Below are positions 18,885 through 26,085 of a stretch of 26,085 nucleotides of DNA, piece after piece. The first letter of the stretch is position 1. Each line of letters begins with the position of its first letter. The position numbers and the translations under genes are program-made. The notes beneath the pieces were generated by a model, which was not told where the DNA came from, did not search any database, and saw only the letters and a list, made by a program, of their open reading frames with translations. The stretch lies in IMG/VR virus record IMGVR_UViG_3300031840_000430, positions 1-26,085 of that record; one strand, written 5' to 3'. Source of the stretch: a virus.

Positions 18885-20198
18885 CTACGCAGCCAAAGTT
18901 GCGTACTTAACCGGATTGGTTCCTGCATTCAACAAGTCCCCATTCGCACGCAAGAAGGCAAGGAATCCAACTTGGTGGTAGTCAGCGTATCGCTCATTCA
19001 GTTGCAGGAATTCCATCCCGACAACTTCGCGAACGATGTACTTGCTAAGGTCACCAAACAAGACAGCCTTGGCAGATGCGCCGGTTGGCATGTCGTTGTT
19101 GATGACATACGGAGCGCCGAGAATGGTGTCCCCAATGGGTCCATTCTGTCCCGGCAACCATAGCGGTTGGTTAGTTGCATCCGTCAGCTTCAATATCTGC
19201 TGAAGGATGGTATCGCTAATCATCCACTTGCCATCACGTCGGTATGATGCGTCAACACTCATCATCGTGGAAACCAATTCATCGCGAGTGATTGCGGTAT
19301 TGCTCGCAGTCGTTACGCCTGAATCGGCTGATCCAGTCACGATACCGTTCGGCTGATTGGTTCCGGTTCCGGTCGTGAAATGCTCATTCAAGATCCGACC
19401 AAGACGCTCGCCCAATGCTGCACCCAAGAAGGCTGGCAGATTGATGGAGGAATCTTGCAACAATTCAACCGAAGCCTTCACCTGCTTCGAGCTGTACTTG
19501 TAGCTCTGGAGCACCAACTGCCCGAACGTGACATCGACGTCTGAAACCTGAGTATTCTCCGCCAAGATCGCACCCTTGTTGCTGGTGTCATTGACCGTAG
19601 GAATAGGAAGGTCCGCACCAGTTGCGGTTCGAATGATAGTTGCATTTTCCCGCACTCCACCGTAAGCCAACAGAGCAACCTCAATCGCTTGCATCATCTC
19701 ATCAGGAACTGTAAAGCCACCCTCAGAATTTGTGCCGACTGACTGCGCCCGTTGGTCACCTTCGAATGAAGCGTTGCGGGCTTCTTCGATTGACTTGGGA
19801 GCAGACGACAACAGACCTTGAGCAGAACCTTTTGAGTTTCCGACTCGACTGATCAGGCTTCTTTCTTCGTCAGAAACGAGCGACTCTGGCTTGCAGAATT
19901 TGGCAACGAATGCACGTTGTCGATCAGCCACAGAAAGCTCTCCGCTGGATCTCTTTGCATGATGGTCACGCTCAACAGAATCACGATTGGCATCAAGACC
20001 AGCGACAAACGCGGCAGCGTCGGCAGCTTCTCGAAGCTCCTCAACTTTGCCATCAATTTCGATGATCCGTTCTTTGCTCGCACTGAATTCAGATCGTGCC
20101 TCATCGCTGAATACGCCGCCATCTCTTTTAGCGTCGAGTTCTTTGCATTTGTTAGCGAGATGCTTCCGCTCGTCTTGTAATTGGGACAGATTGTCCAT
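18885..20198 (-). CDS. HK97-type major capsid protein
   Basis: 437 residues. Residues 1-65 form a coiled coil (LQDERKHLANKCKELDAKR, RIIEIDGKVEELREAAD), the scaffolding delta domain usually removed by the prohead protease. The body has the family marks SEGGFTVPDEM (158-168), AENTQVSDVDVTFGQLVLQS, the E-loop and spine helix region and DRILNEHFTTGTG-like GRILNEHFTTGTGTNQPNG, and DMPTGASAKAVLFGDLSKYI. ATG 20198 follows AAGGAGAAATTCA, one of the strongest ribosome-binding sites in the window. It lies between protease and connector in the standard order. Confidence 0.95.
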   Translation of the reverse strand: MDNLSQLQDERKHLANKCKELDAKRDGGVFSDEARSEFSASKERIIEIDGKVEELREAADAAAFVAGLDANRDSVERDHHAKRSSGELSVADRQRAFVAKFCKPESLVSDEERSLISRVGNSKGSAQGLLSSAPKSIEEARNASFEGDQRAQSVGTNSEGGFTVPDEMMQAIEVALLAYGGVRENATIIRTATGADLPIPTVNDTSNKGAILAENTQVSDVDVTFGQLVLQSYKYSSKQVKASVELLQDSSINLPAFLGAALGERLGRILNEHFTTGTGTNQPNGIVTGSADSGVTTASNTAITRDELVSTMMSVDASYRRDGKWMISDTILQQILKLTDATNQPLWLPGQNGPIGDTILGAPYVINNDMPTGASAKAVLFGDLSKYIVREVVGMEFLQLNERYADYHQVGFLAFLRANGDLLNAGTNPVKYATLAA

Positions 20199-20330
20199 TG
20201 AATTTCTCCTTGGTTTTGCCCTCGGAGAAATGCAGAAATCTCCTAGGGCGATTAAATAAATCGCGTGGAAAGTTTCCGCGTCTCGCAGATGTATTTGCTC
20301 CGAAGCATCTCACTCCAGAAGTCTTATTTG

Positions 20331-20350
20331 TAGCCGGATCGATCCGGCTA
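20331..20350. repeat. Perfect 20-base palindrome between protease and capsid genes
   Basis: TAGCCGGATC and GATCCGGCTA make a perfect dyad that can fold as a seven-base stem. No T-run follows on the minus strand. It lies in the only longer gap (160 bases, 20199-20359) in the head genes. The rest of the gap contains an unconvincing 18-codon frame (ATG near 20309) and the capsid Shine-Dalgarno. A processing site or operator is possible. Confidence 0.6.
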
Positions 20351-20359
20351 AGTCAACGA

Positions 20360-20959
20360 CTACCAAACAGAATTTGCAAGATCGTCGTCGGCTTTTATTT
20401 GATCACTGGTATCGTTATCCGAATTGGTAGAATCCATTTGGTTTATTTGCTTAGCTCTCATCTCGCTGACGGTCGCTTCGTATGCTGGGAAGGTCACCGG
20501 ACCAACTTCCCGCAGTTCAAGATTCTCAATCGTGTAAATAATGTTACCCGCTGAATCGCGAGATTCGCTCTCTGCCGTGGGTTTGAACCAAAAGGATGAA
20601 CCCGTTACATCACCGCGAGCAATCGCCTCAGCGACGTCCTGACGACTCTCCGGCAGGTCTACCTCGTATCGCAGGCCAACGTCATCGACGGATAGCCGCA
20701 AAGTGCCTGCCGACTTCCGGCCCAGTACATAATTCTGGTCGTGGTTGAATAGGCTTCGGACGTCATCACGTTCAAGTGATTCATCAAATGCAGTCGGAGC
20801 TATCCGCTCCTTCACGTTGCTGGCAAGTTTGAACTCGGTACCTGCTTCGCCTTCGCGATACCAGACCGCGCCATAGCCCACGAGCTTGCTGTTGCCGTTC
20901 TCATCAGATCGCACCAGTTCAGGCAGGCGGTCAACCATTCGCTTTTCAAAATCACTCAT
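20360..20959 (-). CDS. HK97-type prohead protease (peptidase S78)
   Basis: 199 residues. The N-terminal strand LVGYGAVWY (26-34), IAPTAFDESLERDDVRSLFN and His73 (FNHDQ), and Ser122 in VTGSSFWF (118-125) make the catalytic pair of the U35/S78 family. The end of the domain, LRE-V-G-PVTFPAYEATVSEMRA, is also typical. It cleaves the capsid delta domain and itself inside the prohead. ATG 20959 follows CAGGAGCAAACAA and overlaps the portal stop by 8 bases. An acidic tail (NSDNDTSDQIKADDD) follows the domain. Confidence 0.93.
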   Translation of the reverse strand: MSDFEKRMVDRLPELVRSDENGNSKLVGYGAVWYREGEAGTEFKLASNVKERIAPTAFDESLERDDVRSLFNHDQNYVLGRKSAGTLRLSVDDVGLRYEVDLPESRQDVAEAIARGDVTGSSFWFKPTAESESRDSAGNIIYTIENLELREVGPVTFPAYEATVSEMRAKQINQMDSTNSDNDTSDQIKADDDLANSVW

Positions 20960-22682
20960 TTGTTTGCTCCTGTTTTTTAATTGGGATTGTCAGCCCTTCG
21001 CTAAACTTGTCAGCTACCCATTGCTCGAATTGTTCCGGCGTCTTCTTTTTAGATCGCTCGGAAAGTATTGTCTTGAGTTTGGCGAGATGGCTTTCAACTT
21101 GCTGACTGATTGCGGCAAACGCCTGACCTTCAATCGTATCGGATCGATCTTCTTGAACGGCTGGCAACTCATTAGGTGATTCCTTTTTCTGGGCGCCTGC
21201 AACAATCGATTCGGCTTGTTCTTTTGGGATGGTTGGAAATGCTACAAGAATCATTTCAACGGCGGCATCATTGGTAAGGCCGCCAAGTGAAACGACTTCA
21301 AGAATTTCAAGCAGCCCGCCAATCTGCGCACCGTTCAAAGCCTGTGCAGATACGGGTCCAGCTTCAAAAACTTCTTCAACTTGTTCAACTGGCTCAATCA
21401 CTTCCTCAATTACTTTGACCGACTCCACAGGTTCATCGGTTGGTATCGATTCGCTGTCAGTGGTTGAATTGGAAGTTCCTTCAATCAACACACCAGATGG
21501 CAGGCGATAGCCATCGCCGCCTGCCCTTGGCGGTAGTCCATTTTCACGCCTTGCTTCGTTGGGCGATATCTCGCCCATGTCGATTCTAATTTTGTTCGTT
21601 TCTGCTCGCAGCTTTGGATTCAGTGCAAGCAGTTGTGAGGTATCAAAAACGAAATACTGATTGAGCTGTTGGCTTTGGCTCAATAGCTTGAAGGATAGCT
21701 CAGAAGTTAAACCGGCCATCCAAGGGGAAAGTGTCTGGTCTAAATAGTTTTGGTTGTCCTCCGACTTGCTGTTGTATGAACTTGCAGTCGGCAATCCCAA
21801 TCGACTTGGCGAAAGGTTGAACCAGCGAGCAACTTCAAATACCTGATCTGTTCGTACCTGCGAGAGCTGGCTTTTCTCTGGATCGGCTCCGGTCTGTTGG
21901 TACTTAACACCATCCCGCAGAATCGCAGTCTTAAACCATGCGTTTTCGTTTTCGTATTTTCGACGCCATCCCTGTTCCAACTTCTCACTGGCTTCCTTGC
22001 TGACCTGTGGTGGTATCATCAGGATGCCACCCATCTGGCCACCGTTTCCGAAGAACCTCGCATTGTGTCCTTGTGCAGCAAGAGCCAAGCCAATCGACTC
22101 GCGGAACTTCTCCAGCAGTTCGCACTTGTTGGCATTCTCAAGTTGAATGCCTTCAACCTCGATGACCTGTGACGGGAACAGGCCCACCGTTTCGGACGAT
22201 TCCAAAAGTCGCGTTGTATAGATCCCCTGCTTCTGGTCCCATTGTGTTTGATCGCTCATCAAAACGTACATGCTCATCGGCTTGCCGTTGCGATTCCGCT
22301 CAACGTAGATGTAGCCACGATTGTACAGCAACGACTGAACCCAGAACCGCCGCCAGAACTTGTTCCAATTCTGATCGGGGTTAGGCTGTCGAACCAGCTT
22401 TGAGATGTCGTTTGTCAGTTTCTGCCGGATCAGATTGTCATCTTCCTCGACGTCTTCAAACAAGTTAATCCGCATCTTGGCAAGGTCGCCGGATATCATG
22501 GTGATTGCTTGCCAGACTGGCGACGATGTGAACACCGTTTCACGATTCACATTGATGCCAGATCGATTGGTTCCTTGGTTGCCAAGGTATCCAATGATGG
22601 ATTCGCTCGTCAGCGGGACGGCTGGATTGTTGATCGATCTCGCAGAATGCAAACCAAACCAACGCTTAAGTGCGGTCATCAT
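20952..22682 (-). CDS. HK97-family portal protein with C-terminal extension
   Basis: 576 residues. The first 400 residues are the HK97/lambda-type portal: SSPVWQAITMISGDLAKM (53-70), the wing strands, GHNARFFGNGGQMGGILMI and the LPTASSYNSKSEDNQNYLDQ region, then ISPNEARRENGLPP. After an acidic Glu/Val-rich linker (VIEEVIEPVEQVEEVFEAG) comes AQALNGAQIGGLLEILEVVS and a helical end. Such tails are found in other portals and may guide scaffolding, but the function is unclear. It forms the DNA channel of the head. ATG 22682 follows the terminase stop directly. Confidence 0.93.
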   Translation of the reverse strand: MMTALKRWFGLHSARSINNPAVPLTSESIIGYLGNQGTNRSGINVNRETVFTSSPVWQAITMISGDLAKMRINLFEDVEEDDNLIRQKLTNDISKLVRQPNPDQNWNKFWRRFWVQSLLYNRGYIYVERNRNGKPMSMYVLMSDQTQWDQKQGIYTTRLLESSETVGLFPSQVIEVEGIQLENANKCELLEKFRESIGLALAAQGHNARFFGNGGQMGGILMIPPQVSKEASEKLEQGWRRKYENENAWFKTAILRDGVKYQQTGADPEKSQLSQVRTDQVFEVARWFNLSPSRLGLPTASSYNSKSEDNQNYLDQTLSPWMAGLTSELSFKLLSQSQQLNQYFVFDTSQLLALNPKLRAETNKIRIDMGEISPNEARRENGLPPRAGGDGYRLPSGVLIEGTSNSTTDSESIPTDEPVESVKVIEEVIEPVEQVEEVFEAGPVSAQALNGAQIGGLLEILEVVSLGGLTNDAAVEMILVAFPTIPKEQAESIVAGAQKKESPNELPAVQEDRSDTIEGQAFAAISQQVESHLAKLKTILSERSKKKTPEQFEQWVADKFSEGLTIPIKKQEQTNE

Positions 22683-24350
22683 CTAGGCAAACTCCACGCC
22701 GTTGCTTTCGTAATAATCGAATTTAACTTGAGGTTCTGAATACCATGATAGAGAAAGAGCCATGACTGCTGCAACTATCCCGTCGATCTTCCTAACGTCG
22801 CCATGCTTTGGCTTAACCGGAATCTGCCCTCCATAGCTGCCGGTCTTCACTTGCACGTGTCCCGCCTGCCAATTGAATACCGGATTATCATTATGTTGCA
22901 GCCTGCCCGAAACAATCAGCTCCTCGAAGTTGGCAACAGGCCCGGCGTAGGTTGCGATTGATTGGTTGAACTGGACGCAATCCCAGCCAAGGTTGCCTTC
23001 ACAGTGGTCCGTTATCAAGTCGAATGCGTAGGTCTTGTCGTATGCAATTCCCTGAACTTGAAACTTAGAATCGATCCATTCCATCTTGTCGCGTATAAAT
23101 GATTGCTTGATTGTCTCGCCTTCGATCAGGTCCAAGTGACCTGATTTTTCCCATTCCAAAAACGATGCTTTGTCGTTGTTTTCCTTAGCGTATTTCTCCG
23201 GCAGCCAGAAAAATGGGTGGACGTGGAACAGCGGGTCGTCATCCTCGGACTTGAATATCAAGCAGAGCGATGACATGTCGCGAGTCTTGGAAAGGTCCAG
23301 CCCCAACCAGACAGGCTGGTTGTAGAACTGGCTCAGTTTAAAATCGCTCTCGCATTGCTTCCAATCTGCTGACCTGATCCAAGGGCTTGCCGATGCGATC
23401 CATTTATTTAGACGATACATTTGAAAGTTGTTCCAGTCGCTCAGGCTTCGCCTTGCTCTGCTGCATGCTGCTTTCAATTCTGATTCAAAGATGGTGACGC
23501 CCAAACTAGGATTGCACTTTTTCCAAGTGGCTGGATCTTCCATGTCTGAATCAGTTGCATCCTCAGGCAGTTCATAGGACTGATGGAGGAAAGATTCATC
23601 AACCACGTTACCACCTTCGACCGCCTTGCCGTAGTCGCAATCCTTTTTGGCTTGGCATTCTGGATCGTTTCCATAGGTGGAAACTCCAAAGTCTAAAGGC
23701 TGTGCGCGGCTGGCTCCCATGTGTTCCAGCACATCTGTCAATCGCTTTGGGATAACGTGCATCTCGTCCTGAATAGTCGAACCGTTCAGTCCTTCCTGCG
23801 ATCGGTAGTTCTCGCCTGAGAGGATCGAGTAGCTTGCTGATAATGGCTTAAACAGAATCGTTCCATCTATCTTTCGGAACTTGCATCGCTTCGAAAGGTA
23901 TGGCGATCTCTGTGCCATCTCGATTGCATGGTTGTGGACAATCCTTGCCTGTTTACCATCGCGAGCAACCGAGAAAACTTTTTGCCCTTGCTCGTTGTCG
24001 CCAGCCAAAAGATACAAACCAACAGCGGCAGCCAGTGGGCTTTTGCCGTTCTTCTTTGGACACCACAAACGAGCCTTGGTAAATCGGCGAACCCACCGCT
24101 CTCGATCTTTTGAGTATTTAAGCCAACCGAAACACCTCATCAGGAAAGACTTTTGCCAAGGCATCAGCTTGAACGGTTGTCCAGCGGCATCACCTTCATA
24201 CAGAAACAAATTGGATTCAATCCAATCGACAACGTGCATCGCTGCCTTCTGGTTGAACTGGCATCCTGACTCGACTGCCTTTTCGTCTGATGAATTGAGT
24301 ATCCATTTTTCGGTTACTCTTTTGGCGGTTCTAGTTCTTCCGGCGTCCAT
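22683..24350 (-). CDS. terL: Terminase large subunit
   Basis: 555 residues. The ATPase has Walker A CPKKNGKS (97-104) and Walker B STIQDE (191-196). The nuclease half has acidic metal ligands at Asp352 (GLDLS), Asp438 (AYDKT) and Asp523 (KIDGIVA). It belongs to the Terminase_1 group that pairs with P27-type small subunits. It pumps DNA through the portal and cuts the concatemer. ATG 24350 is preferred to a TTG at 24365 because GGAG precedes it; it overlaps the small subunit gene by 37 bases. Confidence 0.95.
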   Translation of the reverse strand: MDAGRTRTAKRVTEKWILNSSDEKAVESGCQFNQKAAMHVVDWIESNLFLYEGDAAGQPFKLMPWQKSFLMRCFGWLKYSKDRERWVRRFTKARLWCPKKNGKSPLAAAVGLYLLAGDNEQGQKVFSVARDGKQARIVHNHAIEMAQRSPYLSKRCKFRKIDGTILFKPLSASYSILSGENYRSQEGLNGSTIQDEMHVIPKRLTDVLEHMGASRAQPLDFGVSTYGNDPECQAKKDCDYGKAVEGGNVVDESFLHQSYELPEDATDSDMEDPATWKKCNPSLGVTIFESELKAACSRARRSLSDWNNFQMYRLNKWIASASPWIRSADWKQCESDFKLSQFYNQPVWLGLDLSKTRDMSSLCLIFKSEDDDPLFHVHPFFWLPEKYAKENNDKASFLEWEKSGHLDLIEGETIKQSFIRDKMEWIDSKFQVQGIAYDKTYAFDLITDHCEGNLGWDCVQFNQSIATYAGPVANFEELIVSGRLQHNDNPVFNWQAGHVQVKTGSYGGQIPVKPKHGDVRKIDGIVAAVMALSLSWYSEPQVKFDYYESNGVEFA

Positions 24351-24826
24351 CCGTCCACGCTCCAATCGATGTCGTTGCTCCTCATAACCGAATCTTCTGT
24401 TGGGATATCATCGATAACAATTGCCTGACGTGCAACGGGAGTTAGCCCGCACTCGATCAGGATTTTAATCATCTGATCGCGTAGCCTGTGCAGGTCGCTA
24501 TTAGCTGGAAACTTCTCGAAAGTAACTTTACCCTCTCGCTGTTCCTTCGCTTTCGTTACCCAGAAATTGTTTGCATAAACCAAGTGGCGTCTGTAGTCGG
24601 AATAGATTTGAGCGTACAACTCAGTCAGATATCGATCCTGTTCGGTCAGAACTTTCATTTCTGAAAGCACTTCCCGAATTCCATTAAGTGCTTCAAGTCC
24701 AATGTCGTCAAGATGTTTCGGCGGTCCTGACCTTGGCGGTATTGCCTTCGGTTCGTTCATGTTAATCCGGTCTTTGCGTTCGCCTTCGGCTAGTTTTACA
24801 GCGGTTGGTTTGGGTCGTCTTGCCAT
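24314..24826 (-). CDS. terS: Terminase small subunit, P27 family
   Basis: 170 residues from ATG 24826, two bases after the methyltransferase stop. Features of the P27-type small subunit: a basic start (MARRPKPTAVKLAEGERK), PPRSGPPKHLDDIGLEALNG and LTEQDRYLTELYAQIYSDYR, and a DLHRLRDQMIKILIECGLTP helix near the C-terminus. It recognises the packaging start site and regulates the large subunit. An extended reading upstream would run over the methyltransferase end and lacks a leader. Leader here is a weak GAAAG nine bases before the ATG. Confidence 0.9.
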   Translation of the reverse strand: MARRPKPTAVKLAEGERKDRINMNEPKAIPPRSGPPKHLDDIGLEALNGIREVLSEMKVLTEQDRYLTELYAQIYSDYRRHLVYANNFWVTKAKEQREGKVTFEKFPANSDLHRLRDQMIKILIECGLTPVARQAIVIDDIPTEDSVMRSNDIDWSVDGWTPEELEPPKE

Positions 24827-24828
24827 TA

Positions 24829-26049
24829 TTATTTTCTTTCTAACGCAGCTTTTTTGCCTGTAAATTCTTCCCATCGTTTGACTATTACATCGCAATATTG
24901 AGGGCTGACTTCTATTCCGTAAAACTTACGGTTGAGTTGTTCCGCTGCAATTAGAGTCGATCCTGATCCAGCGAAAACATCCAATACCGTTTTGCTCGAA
25001 TGATTACCTATAGCCTTTCCCGCCAATGCTACTGGTTTCTGTGTTGGATGAAGGTCGTTTACTCCGTCACGATCCTGACTCCACAAAGTTGATTCAGTTG
25101 TTTTGCCGCACCAGCGAAGGGTCGAGCCTTTTGGCTTGAAATACAAACATGGTTCGTGTCGTTGCTTGTATTGTGCGTTCATGGCTGCATACGTTGCGTT
25201 CGTTTTATGCCAGATAATAAGCGCGTGAACTTCGCATCCGTTTTCAAAAACTGCGTTATAAATGTCTCTTGCCTTGCTGCCTGCAAACCACATATAGCAA
25301 GGTCCATCGACTGCATTTAAAACAACTGGAAGGAATGCCTTGTAAATTGCAGTCGTGTCATCATGCCCTAGCTTTTCACGTCTGCGTTTTATTTTTACGT
25401 CGCCGCTATGGAAATGACCCCCTTCATAATTTACTCCATAAGGCGGATCAGTGAACAACATCTCAGCCTTTTCATCACCTATCAGACGTTGCACATCTTC
25501 CGCCTTCGTCGAGTCACCACAAAGCAGCCGATGGTCGCCCATGATCCAAAGGTCGCCATTTTTTGTCACGGGATCTTTTGGGACTTCTGGTATATCATCC
25601 GCATCCGTCAAACCTTCTTTTTCTTCTGCTGGCATCAACTCGCTCAAGTCGTCAGAATCAAAACCGAATGACTCGATATCAAAATCACCGTCAAGCTCTT
25701 TAAGTTGCTCCGCTAAAATCTCAGAGTCCCATTCAGCCAGTTCGCTTGCTCGGTTGTCGGCGATGGCATAGGCCATTGCCTCAGCTCCTTTCAGATCTGT
25801 TCGTTTGACTGCGATCAACTCACTGCCGTCAGTCTCGATGATCCTGACTTTGCCGCCAGTCTCTTGCCACGCTTCAGCGGTTCCGTTGCCCGCGCGGATC
25901 ACGTTATCAGCGTCCACCAAAATCGACCGTCCAGCCTTGAACTGCTTTACTGAATTCCGGATCGCCTTTTTGTTTTTGTCACCGTGGGTGCGGACGTTGG
26001 CGGCATCAAATACCAAATCATCAACAGTTGTTTCTTTATTTCTGCTCAT
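24829..26049 (-). CDS. ParB-domain DNA methyltransferase (adenine-N6 or cytosine-N4)
   Basis: 406 residues from ATG 26049 (GGAATTGAG upstream); a GTG at 26082 extends it by 11 residues to the window edge and cannot be ruled out. The N-terminal 110 residues are ParB/Srx-like: FDAANVRTHGD, NSVKQFKAGRSILVD and AGNGTAEA (53-60). The methyltransferase follows with the catalytic DPPY (201-204) and the SAM-binding FAGSGST (359-365), so motif IV precedes motif I (beta class). Such fusions are found near terminase genes in many phages and may modify phage DNA against host restriction. Target sequence is unknown. Confidence 0.92.
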   Translation of the reverse strand: MSRNKETTVDDLVFDAANVRTHGDKNKKAIRNSVKQFKAGRSILVDADNVIRAGNGTAEAWQETGGKVRIIETDGSELIAVKRTDLKGAEAMAYAIADNRASELAEWDSEILAEQLKELDGDFDIESFGFDSDDLSELMPAEEKEGLTDADDIPEVPKDPVTKNGDLWIMGDHRLLCGDSTKAEDVQRLIGDEKAEMLFTDPPYGVNYEGGHFHSGDVKIKRRREKLGHDDTTAIYKAFLPVVLNAVDGPCYMWFAGSKARDIYNAVFENGCEVHALIIWHKTNATYAAMNAQYKQRHEPCLYFKPKGSTLRWCGKTTESTLWSQDRDGVNDLHPTQKPVALAGKAIGNHSSKTVLDVFAGSGSTLIAAEQLNRKFYGIEVSPQYCDVIVKRWEEFTGKKAALERK

Positions 26050-26085
26050 CTCAATTCCAAAATTCTGCCCAAAAAAGCGCACGCT

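Noticed and set aside
1-26085. CRISPR arrays, tRNA or rRNA genes, insertion sequences, integrase or attachment sites
   Set aside because: No spaced direct repeats, cloverleaf-like segments, transposase motifs or tyrosine/serine recombinase motifs were seen by eye; this is not a substitute for a dedicated search.

Overview
The window is part of a tailed-phage or prophage genome with an HK97-type head and a non-contractile (siphovirus-like) tail. The evidence is a minus-strand late operon: ParB/methyltransferase, P27-type small terminase, large terminase, HK97 portal, S78 prohead protease, HK97 major capsid, connector, head closure, gp10-like neck protein, tail terminator, tail tube, a frameshifted G/GT chaperone, tape measure and distal tail genes (26049 down to 10255). 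Genes are packed with 1-8 base overlaps. The host cannot be fixed from the sequence. A Gram-negative-type host is suggested weakly by a lipoprotein gene, and a Planctomycetota host is only a guess from general protein character. I recognise no integrase, repressor, holin, endolysin, DNA polymerase or tRNA.

Layout, right to left (the main direction of transcription). 26049-10255 is the packaging, head and tail operon, closed by an intrinsic terminator at 10209-10233. 10234-9920 is a control region with a cluster of GACA/TGTC half-sites, an orphan plus-strand terminator and a promoter/operator. 9919-7563 holds small early genes, a DUF932 protein, an HNH nuclease and a 36-residue membrane peptide. 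7682-6732 is a plus-strand island of three tightly coupled genes (unknown, a RusA-like resolvase split over two frames, an HELLH zincin-like protein). 6719-4326 is a recombination/replication block: ERF annealing protein, YqaJ/lambda-type exonuclease, a possible ssDNA-associated protein and a RecA/DnaB-fold ATPase. 4177-4118 is a second copy of the promoter/operator, and 4084 to the left edge is a run of small accessory genes including a CsrA-like RNA-binding protein, a DUF3310 protein, and at the far end a membrane-anchored protein and a lipoprotein.

The regulatory layout is the most unusual part. A 56-base control element occurs twice (4122-4177 and 9959-10014) with identical internal spacing. 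A short GC-rich hairpin occurs four times just upstream of start codons, and further terminator-like hairpins stand so close to the next start codon that no promoter can fit between. Most early genes use the same GAAAGG(G/A) ribosome-binding leader, whose core also matches the ANGGA motif recognised by CsrA-family proteins, and the phage encodes a CsrA-like protein among them. A phage-run post-transcriptional and read-through control system is a reasonable hypothesis, not a demonstrated one. Two recoding cases also stand out: a canonical A AAA AAG slippery site in the tail chaperone and the RusA-like gene whose two halves lie in different frames.
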